Positions 6,145 to 11,069 of a stretch of 11,069 nucleotides of DNA are shown piece by piece. The DNA is from Oxalobacteraceae bacterium (GTDB lineage: Bacteria > Pseudomonadota > Gammaproteobacteria > Burkholderiales > Burkholderiaceae_D), in the NCBI GenBank assembly GCA_947453015.1, contig CANGFL010000016.1:1-11069 (forward strand), written 5' to 3'. The notes under the pieces are model-generated. The model was given only the letters and a program-made list of their open reading frames with translations. It had not been told where the DNA came from and did not search any database. Each line of letters opens with the position of its first letter. Positions within the stretch are counted from its first letter, which is position 1. Position numbers and translations under genes: made by a program.

Positions 6145-6984
6145 ATGAATGTGATGCTCAACTCAAAAGATGCAAGCGCCAGAGTGCGCCGCTGGCAACG
6201 CGGTGGCACAGTCACGGGCGTGATCGTCGGATTGATTGTTGGTTTGACCGTCGCGGTGTGGGTGGCGATGACGATTTTGAAAACGCCTTTGCCTTTCGTC
6301 GACAAGATCAGCAAACAGTCACAGCCGGCCGGTGAGTTAGGTGATCCGAATAAGACCATGCCAGGCGGTGCACGCGAGAGGCGAGAACGCATCAGCGAAG
6401 ATCAGTCCGCCGCGCCGGCAGCTGAGCCCGTAACTGCACCTGCGCCAGCGGCCTCTGCAAAATCAGCTAAGGCGGCGAAAGCCGATGCACTACCTGCAGT
6501 CGCAGCCCCAGCTACGTCGCCCACTGCATCTCCCACTGCATCATCCAATTCGTCGCCTGCTACAGAAAAGTCACGCCTAGAAAAATCGCCTGGCTCTTCA
6601 AGCGCAGCATCTCAATCGAGTACGTCGGCACCTGCAACGAATGCTGCTAACGCAGCAACCCCAACGGCGCCTGCGTCATCCGCTGCGTCCGCTGCAGCAT
6701 CAGCGCCTGCTGCAGCACCATCGACAACAGCCGCTCCGCAGCCTGAAGGGTTTACCTATTATTTGCAGGCGGGTGCGTTTAGAGAAATTAATGATGCCGA
6801 AGCAACTAAAGCAAAACTCGCTTTGATGGGTGTGGCCGCCACGATTGCTGAGCGCAAATCCGAGTTAGGTACCTTGTATCGTGTGCGCGTTGGCCCTTTC
6901 TCAGAAATCGAGGCGATGAATCGCGCTCGTTTACGTTTGTCTGACAATGGTGTTGATGCCGCTGTCGTTAAAGTTCCGAAATAA
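6145..6984 (+). CDS. SPOR-domain inner-membrane protein (FtsN-like)
   Basis: The 279-residue protein has a short basic cytoplasmic N-terminus and one membrane helix near residues 25-47 (VTGVIVGLIVGLTVAVWVAM). A long Ala/Pro/Ser/Thr-rich linker spans about 85-200. A C-terminal SPOR domain (about 202-279) begins FTYYLQAGAF and contains YRVRVGPFSEIEAMNRARLRL. SPOR domains bind peptidoglycan stripped of stem peptides at the division septum, so the protein probably acts in the periplasm at cell division like FtsN. The architecture fits but the sequence alone does not prove it is the essential FtsN. It starts three bases after argS; that pairing is widespread in proteobacteria. A second ATG at 6154 is a possible start. 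The linker is low-complexity and should vary between strains. Confidence 0.88.
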   Translation: MNVMLNSKDASARVRRWQRGGTVTGVIVGLIVGLTVAVWVAMTILKTPLPFVDKISKQSQPAGELGDPNKTMPGGARERRERISEDQSAAPAAEPVTAPAPAASAKSAKAAKADALPAVAAPATSPTASPTASSNSSPATEKSRLEKSPGSSSAASQSSTSAPATNAANAATPTAPASSAASAAASAPAAAPSTTAAPQPEGFTYYLQAGAFREINDAEATKAKLALMGVAATIAERKSELGTLYRVRVGPFSEIEAMNRARLRLSDNGVDAAVVKVPK

Positions 6985-7053
6985 TCTATTCATGAAATCA
7001 GACATGCCCAGTCATTTACTGGTAAGAGTATGTCAATCAACCCAGAGGAAATC

Positions 7054-7716
7054 ATGCGTCTGATGAAGTATTTAAAACAGTGGTTAGCGGCAGCTAGTAT
7101 CGGATTGGTGGCGTTTTCGGTAGCGGCTACGCCGACCGAGCCGGTGGAAGGCATGGAATACCATCGCTTGCAAACACCGCAGCCGACCGATACCGGTAAA
7201 AAAACAGAAGTACTGGAATTTTTTTGGTACAACTGCCCGCACTGTTTTGCGTTTGAGCCCGCGTTATCTGATTGGGTAAAAAAACGTGGTGACACGATTG
7301 TTTTTCGCCGTGTTCCTGTAGGTTTTCGTGAATCATTCATTCCGCAGCAAAAGTTGTATTACACGCTGGAAGCTTTGAATCGTTTCGATGTGCATCGTGC
7401 GGTGTTTGATGCGGTGCATGTGGGTCGCCAAAAGCTCGATAAAGAAGAACAGATTATGGAATTCATCGAAAAACAAGGTATCGATAAAAAGAAATTTATC
7501 GATACGTTTAATTCGTTCAGCGTTCAATCGAAAGTGAATCGTGTGCGTCAACTCATGGAAGCGTATCGCATTGATGGCGTGCCAACTGTAGTGATTGACG
7601 GTCAGTACATCACCTCGCCCTCTATCGTTGGCTCAGCTGTGCGTGGTCAGTCAGAGCAGGCGTTAAATGCATCGACTCTGCAAGTGATGGACGCGCTACT
7701 CGCGAAGAAAAAATAA
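7054..7716 (+). CDS. dsbA: Periplasmic thiol:disulfide oxidase, DsbA family
   Basis: DsbA introduces disulfide bonds into exported proteins and is reoxidised by DsbB. From this start the protein is 220 residues. A signal peptide (MRLMKYLKQWLAAASIGLVA, likely cut after FSVAA) leads into a thioredoxin-fold domain. The active site is CPHC (residues 61-64) within FFWYNCPHCFAFEP, and the cis-proline loop is GVPTVVIDG near the C-terminus. AGAGGAA at 7044-7050 favours the ATG at 7054 (short spacing) or at 7063. A further upstream ATG at 7030 would lengthen the N-terminus by eight residues and weaken the signal peptide. CPHC and overall length indicate DsbA, not the disulfide isomerase DsbC. It probably belongs to the argS-SPOR transcript (69-base gap). 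Confidence 0.93.
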   Translation: MRLMKYLKQWLAAASIGLVAFSVAATPTEPVEGMEYHRLQTPQPTDTGKKTEVLEFFWYNCPHCFAFEPALSDWVKKRGDTIVFRRVPVGFRESFIPQQKLYYTLEALNRFDVHRAVFDAVHVGRQKLDKEEQIMEFIEKQGIDKKKFIDTFNSFSVQSKVNRVRQLMEAYRIDGVPTVVIDGQYITSPSIVGSAVRGQSEQALNASTLQVMDALLAKKK

Positions 7717-7730
7717 TGGCGCATCGCTAA

Positions 7731-8540
7731 ATGCTGCGCGTTTTCATTACGGGTGCCTCGAGCGGCATCGGTGCCGCGCTGGCGCGTGAATTTGCCGTTC
7801 GTGGTGCGCAACTGGGTTTGCTGGCGCGACGCGAGTCGGCATTACATGCCTTAGTAGCATCGCTGCCGAACGCTTCGCGTCATTTGGTTTATCCGGTCGA
7901 TGTTAACGATCATGACGCCCTGCGAGCTGCAGCAGAAAATTTTTTACGCCGCGCCGATGGCATTGATATCGTGATCGCCAATGCGGGAATTTCGTATGGC
8001 ACGCTGACTGAACGCCCCGAAGACCTCGCAGTTTTTGAATCCATACTGCAAACCAATTTGATGGCCACCGTTGCAACCTTTGCGCCATTTATCGATGCGA
8101 TGAAAACTCAAGCGGCTGCAGGCGATCGCGGTTTGCGTTTGGTGGGCATTGGTAGCGTGGCTGGCATACGTGGCTTGCCAGGTGCCGAAGCCTACAGTGC
8201 ATCCAAGGCGGCGGTGATGAGCTACTGCGAATCATTGCGAGTTGAGTTGAACCCTCATCGCATTCGCGTGGTCACGATTGCACCGGGCTACATTGATACA
8301 CCGATGACTAAGGTCAATCGTTATCCCATGCCATTTCTGTTGCCGGCACCACGTTTTGCGCGATTGGCTGCGGATGTTATTCGTAGCGGGCGCAGCTACG
8401 CTGTGATTCCCTGGCAAATGCGTGGTGTGTCGTGGTTGCTGCGTTTACTGCCGAATTGGTTGTATGACCGCGTGATGGCTAACGCTCCTCATAAAACATC
8501 TCTCAAAGATCACCCTCATTCCGATGTCACTGCTGGTTGA
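7731..8540 (+). CDS. Short-chain dehydrogenase/reductase (SDR), substrate unknown
   Basis: This is a 269-residue classical SDR with a Rossmann fold. The cofactor motif TGASSGIG is at residues 7-14, followed by NAG (84-86), catalytic Ser142 (GIGSVAG) and the YSASK motif with Tyr155 and Lys159; PG is at 185-186. An Arg pair after the second strand (LLARRES, 33-34) suggests NADP(H) preference, an inference. The substrate cannot be read from the sequence. The C-terminus has a hydrophobic stretch (SWLLRLLPNWLYDRVM), seen in membrane-associated SDRs acting on lipids. It starts 14 bases after dsbA with no clear ribosome binding site, and its last 17 bases overlap the next gene. Confidence 0.92.
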   Translation: MLRVFITGASSGIGAALAREFAVRGAQLGLLARRESALHALVASLPNASRHLVYPVDVNDHDALRAAAENFLRRADGIDIVIANAGISYGTLTERPEDLAVFESILQTNLMATVATFAPFIDAMKTQAAAGDRGLRLVGIGSVAGIRGLPGAEAYSASKAAVMSYCESLRVELNPHRIRVVTIAPGYIDTPMTKVNRYPMPFLLPAPRFARLAADVIRSGRSYAVIPWQMRGVSWLLRLLPNWLYDRVMANAPHKTSLKDHPHSDVTAG

Positions 8541-9336
8541 TGCCATAGGCAAGAAGCATGCACCGGTTGATCCGGGTAAAGCCGTGCGCATCGTTTCGCT
8601 GGTGCCTTCGATTACAGAACTGTTATGTGATTTAGGTTTGGCGAGTCGGGTGGTGGGGCGCACCGGGTTTTGCATTCATCCGCAGTCTGCGGTATCGGCG
8701 ATTCCTAAAGTGGGTGGCACCAAGGATGTGAATTTTGAAAAAATTCGCCGACTCGCTCCCACTCATTTGATCGTTAACATCGATGAAAATGAAAAGCCTA
8801 CCGTAGAGGCATTGGCGGATGTGGTACCGAATGTGATCGTCACGCACCCGATGGCGCCACGCGATAACCTCGAGTTGTATCGTCTGCTGGGTGGAATTTT
8901 TCGTAAAGAACGTGAAGCGAATGTTTTGTGTGAGCGTTTTGAGCGCGAGTACGAAGCTTTATCGTTGGTCATGTCGTCCACATCCAGACTTTCATTTTCT
9001 ACCAATCGCGTCTTGTATTGCATCTGGCAGGATCCGTGGATGACGGTCTCACGCGATACCTACATCGCGCGCATGCTCGAGTTGATCGGCTGGCAGCAGT
9101 GGTTAGCGGATACAGGAGTGCGTTATCCAGAATTTACGTGGGATGCGAAGATGTTATCAGTGATCGACGAGATTTTGCTTTCATCCGAGCCCTACACGTT
9201 CACTCAAAAGCATGTTGATGCCTTAGAGCGTCAGACTGGCAAGCCTGTACGTCTAGTGAATGGTGAGATGTTGTCGTGGTATGGCAGTCGAGCGATACAG
9301 GGATTGCGATATTTGCGTGAGCTGGCGGGCGGTTGA
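8524..9336 (+). CDS. BtuF-like (helical backbone) substrate-binding protein without signal peptide
   Basis: The 270-residue protein resembles the BtuF/FhuD-type helical-backbone binding proteins usually labelled cobalamin-binding. RIVSLVPSITELLCDLGL, VGRTGFC and IPKVGGTKDVNFEKIRRLAPTHLIV form the N-terminal lobe. RVLYCIWQDPWMTVSRDTYIARMLELIGW forms the second lobe. Unlike E. coli BtuF, no export signal or lipobox precedes the mature-like start: the first residues MSLLVDAIGKKHAPVDPG are polar. It may therefore act in the cytoplasm. No BtuC/BtuD transporter genes are in the window. The ATG lies inside the end of the SDR gene (17-base overlap, different frame), so the two are coupled. The gene ends 47 bases before a terminator. 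Vitamin B12 as ligand is suggested by family only. Confidence 0.82.
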   Translation: MSLLVDAIGKKHAPVDPGKAVRIVSLVPSITELLCDLGLASRVVGRTGFCIHPQSAVSAIPKVGGTKDVNFEKIRRLAPTHLIVNIDENEKPTVEALADVVPNVIVTHPMAPRDNLELYRLLGGIFRKEREANVLCERFEREYEALSLVMSSTSRLSFSTNRVLYCIWQDPWMTVSRDTYIARMLELIGWQQWLADTGVRYPEFTWDAKMLSVIDEILLSSEPYTFTQKHVDALERQTGKPVRLVNGEMLSWYGSRAIQGLRYLRELAGG

Positions 9337-9383
9337 TTTATTACAGATGCGCGCTTGTGTAGTGGTGTGATGCTGGAAAAATA

Positions 9384-9411
9384 AGCCCACTGAGTGGGCT
9401 ATTTCTTTTTT
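9384..9411. terminator. Bidirectional intrinsic terminator between convergent genes
   Basis: AGCCCAC (9384-9390) and GTGGGCT (9394-9400) form a perfect 7-bp stem with loop TGA. Rightward, ATTTCTTTTTT follows; leftward, TATTTTTCC follows. It ends the argS-to-BtuF-like operon and the convergent HTH gene. The stem includes bases of the HTH gene stop codon (9399-9401), and the rightward T-run encodes the last lysines of that gene on the other strand. Confidence 0.85.
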
Positions 9412-9794
9412 GAGATTCGGCTCAGCATTCGTATGAATTCATGGGCTAGCATCTTGTGATGTTCGTCCAGTTGCTGCAAGGTGGCGATCGCTTTGGTATC
9501 CAGCGACGAGAGGGTACTTGATTGAGTTTTGCTGAGGTTGGCATCTATGCTGCCAAAGCGCAGCCAATCGGTGGGTACATCCAGCCACTCGGCCAATGCA
9601 CGCAATTTTTCTTGGGTGGGAATAGATTCTCCCTGCAACCATTTTCGCGCTGCATGAACCGTGACCGGTTGACCAGCGAAGCGCACATTGAATTCGCGCG
9701 CTAGTTGAGTAGGGCTGTTAGGAGATTGCTCGGCGTTGTGAAGCGCTTGTTGCAGCCGTTTGCTGAATTCCAAGCGTTCGATTTGGGCGTTCAT
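9399..9794 (-). CDS. Small helix-turn-helix (XRE/CI-like) DNA-binding protein
   Basis: The 131-residue protein has a helix-turn-helix domain at about residues 26-75 with QLAREFNVRF, VTVHAARKWLQGESIPTQEKLRALAEWLDVPTDWLRFG. This is the pattern of CI/Cro-type regulators: the HAARKWLQG helix is the likely recognition helix. The C-terminal part (about 80-131) is helical and polar (LQQLDEHHKMLAHEFIRMLSRISKKK), possibly for dimerisation, and has no catalytic or ligand domain. No ribosome binding site is obvious before the ATG at 9794. It stands alone, convergent with the argS operon, after an AT-rich gap. No phage or plasmid genes accompany it, so it is probably a resident regulator; its targets are unknown. 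Confidence 0.82.
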   Translation of the reverse strand: MNAQIERLEFSKRLQQALHNAEQSPNSPTQLAREFNVRFAGQPVTVHAARKWLQGESIPTQEKLRALAEWLDVPTDWLRFGSIDANLSKTQSSTLSSLDTKAIATLQQLDEHHKMLAHEFIRMLSRISKKK

Positions 9795-9991
9795 GTATGA
9801 AACTATTGCATGTACCCACGTAACAGTCAGTTGGTTAGCGCACTACTTTTCGTAGAGTGTTGATATTTTTATTTTCGCAAAGTTCCCCTTAAATTTTAAA
9901 AACAGAAATTCTAATAAATAACGATGCATGTAATCTTGTTTTGTGACTAAGCGATTATTTTGTGGAAGTTGAGTTTACGTTTAACGAAATT
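9795..9991. other. AT-rich intergenic region upstream of the HTH gene
   Basis: About 200 bases, clearly richer in A and T than the flanking genes, between the 3' end of the MBL-fold gene and the HTH gene start. It should hold the HTH promoter, but I find no confident -35/-10 pair. ATGAAA-CTA-TTGCAT at 9797-9811 is an imperfect dyad next to the start codon and could be an autoregulatory operator. A small stem CTAC/GTAG occurs near 9842-9855. No clear terminator follows the MBL-fold gene. Confidence 0.4.
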
Positions 9992-11059
9992 TCATTTCCT
10001 GACAAAGCGCAACACATTGTCTGCACTCTGAATTCGCTGTAATTCACCGGCATACCAAAGACGATGCAAATGCGCGAGCGCTTCTCCCATAGCAAAACTG
10101 AGTTGGTGCGCATCCAGAGCGCGCGTAAACATAATCGGCACGATATCGGCTGCGGATTGTGGTCTTACACAAGCCTGACGCACTTCTTCAAGGCGCTCTG
10201 CGTGGTGATTGTTTAACTGTTGTATACGTTTGTGCAAACCTGTGAAGGGTTTGCCATGCGACGGCAAGACCAAGGTATCGCTGGGTAGCGAGACAAATTT
10301 TTCTAACGATTCCAAAAAATTTCCAACCGCATCCGACTCAGGCTCGATCGCAAACACTGAAGTGTTGGTTGAAATGCGGGGTAACACCATGTCACCAGAG
10401 ATCAATACATTGAGTGATTTGCAATGTAACGCCGCGTGTTCGGGCGAATGCCCAGCGCCGATGATGATGCGCCACTCATGACCGCCGATAGTGACTGGGT
10501 GATTTTCTTCGAGGCGTAAAAATTCGTGGGGAACGTCCGGCACTAAGCTTGGGTAATAGTTGGTGCGACCTTCGAGTTGCGTCAGCATGTCCTTATCGGT
10601 CAAGCCATGCTGTTTAAAATGCGGCACCATCGCAGGGCCATCGGCACCGGGTAAGCCAGCGGACATCATGCGCGCAAAGGCGTACTCACCGACGGTCATC
10701 ATTAACGGCGCTTGCCAACGCTGACAGAGCCACGCAGATAAACCCACATGGTCGGGATGGCAATGCGTGACGATGACTCGAAAAACCGGCAAGCCATTGA
10801 GTTCGTGCGCAAAAATTTGCTCCCACGCCGCGCGCGTCACATCGGTGGCGATGCCGCAATCGATAATGGTCCAACCTTTTTCAGTCGAACCATCGGCTTT
10901 CATCCGTTTATCTTCTAGCAACCACAGATTGATGTGATTTAGCGCAAACGGCAGCGGCATGCGCAGCCAACGCACGCCAGGGGCAACTTCCATGGTGGTG
11001 CCGGTGTCAGGCAGGGTATCGGCAAAGGGATAGTGAAGCTCGGATTCCTGAGGATTCAT
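9992..11059 (-). CDS. Metallo-beta-lactamase-fold hydrolase, substrate unknown
   Basis: This 355-residue protein carries the metal-binding signature of the superfamily: HCHPDH (residues 99-104), GHSPEH (His204), SGD (Asp223) and SHG (His268). These provide two metal sites. The first His-X-His is H99-C-H101, followed by Asp103 and His104. The C-terminal segment (about 300-355) resembles the winged-helix extension seen in LACTB2/GloB-like members. Such proteins include glyoxalase II relatives, thioesterases and nucleases; the substrate here cannot be assigned. No signal peptide is visible, so it is probably cytoplasmic. The start ATG at 11057-11059 is ten bases from the window edge, so its promoter and neighbours are unseen. 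Confidence 0.9.
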   Translation of the reverse strand: MNPQESELHYPFADTLPDTGTTMEVAPGVRWLRMPLPFALNHINLWLLEDKRMKADGSTEKGWTIIDCGIATDVTRAAWEQIFAHELNGLPVFRVIVTHCHPDHVGLSAWLCQRWQAPLMMTVGEYAFARMMSAGLPGADGPAMVPHFKQHGLTDKDMLTQLEGRTNYYPSLVPDVPHEFLRLEENHPVTIGGHEWRIIIGAGHSPEHAALHCKSLNVLISGDMVLPRISTNTSVFAIEPESDAVGNFLESLEKFVSLPSDTLVLPSHGKPFTGLHKRIQQLNNHHAERLEEVRQACVRPQSAADIVPIMFTRALDAHQLSFAMGEALAHLHRLWYAGELQRIQSADNVLRFVRK

Positions 11060-11069
11060 GAATTAGTAA

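Noticed and set aside
6400..6740. Apparent repeats in the Ala/Pro/Ser-rich part of the SPOR gene
   Set aside because: They are irregular GCA/CCT/TCA codon runs of a disordered linker, common in FtsN-like proteins, not a tandem repeat array.
6992..7063. Short reading frame of 23 residues ending at TGATG over the dsbA start region
   Set aside because: It lacks a ribosome binding site and any conservation evidence; such a frame is expected by chance in a 69-base gap.
1..11069. tRNA, rRNA genes, CRISPR arrays, transposases or phage genes
   Set aside because: No cloverleaf-like tRNA segment, rRNA stretch, regularly spaced repeats or mobile-element proteins were seen on either strand.

Overview
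The window reads as one edge of a photosynthesis gene cluster joined to an ordinary housekeeping operon in a purple, aerobic-anoxygenic-type proteobacterium. The downstream order argS, SPOR-domain protein, dsbA, short-chain dehydrogenase and BtuF-like protein is one I associate with Betaproteobacteria (Burkholderiales and relatives). In Gammaproteobacteria the argS/SPOR pair is usually followed by hslVU. I therefore favour a betaproteobacterium of moderate GC, inferred from protein resemblance and gene order only.

Left part (1-4042, minus strand): an operon-like run lhaA - puhA - puhB - puhC - crtI, transcribed leftward. LhaA/PucC is a bacteriochlorophyll carrier or assembly factor for the LH1 antenna. 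PuhA is the reaction-centre H subunit, PuhB and PuhC are assembly factors, and CrtI is phytoene desaturase of the carotenoid branch, cut by the window edge. puhA/puhB and puhB/puhC are joined by 4-base ATGA overlaps, and crtI follows puhC after 10 bases.

Middle (4043-4401, no protein gene): the most interesting stretch. A 12-bp inverted repeat (4073-4084 and 4110-4121) puts a TTGACA -35 box on each strand, facing outward. It also carries one exact and one near-exact TGT-N12-ACA motif, the PpsR/CrtJ operator consensus. Leftward, the -35 box pairs with TAGAGT at 17 bp, giving a good promoter for the photosynthesis operon. Rightward, it leads into about 80 bases with a perfect 5' hairpin, a C/U-rich single-stranded stretch and a strong intrinsic terminator. 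No protein gene lies upstream of this terminator on the plus strand, so it most likely ends a small RNA co-controlled with the photosynthesis genes. More nested hairpins and the argS promoter follow.

Right part (4402-9336, plus strand): argS, a SPOR-domain membrane protein, a DsbA-like thiol oxidase, an SDR and a BtuF-like substrate-binding protein without a signal peptide. They are closely packed and end at a bidirectional terminator (9384-9411) shared with a convergent small HTH regulator gene (minus strand). An AT-rich intergenic region and a complete metallo-beta-lactamase-fold hydrolase gene (minus strand) close the window.
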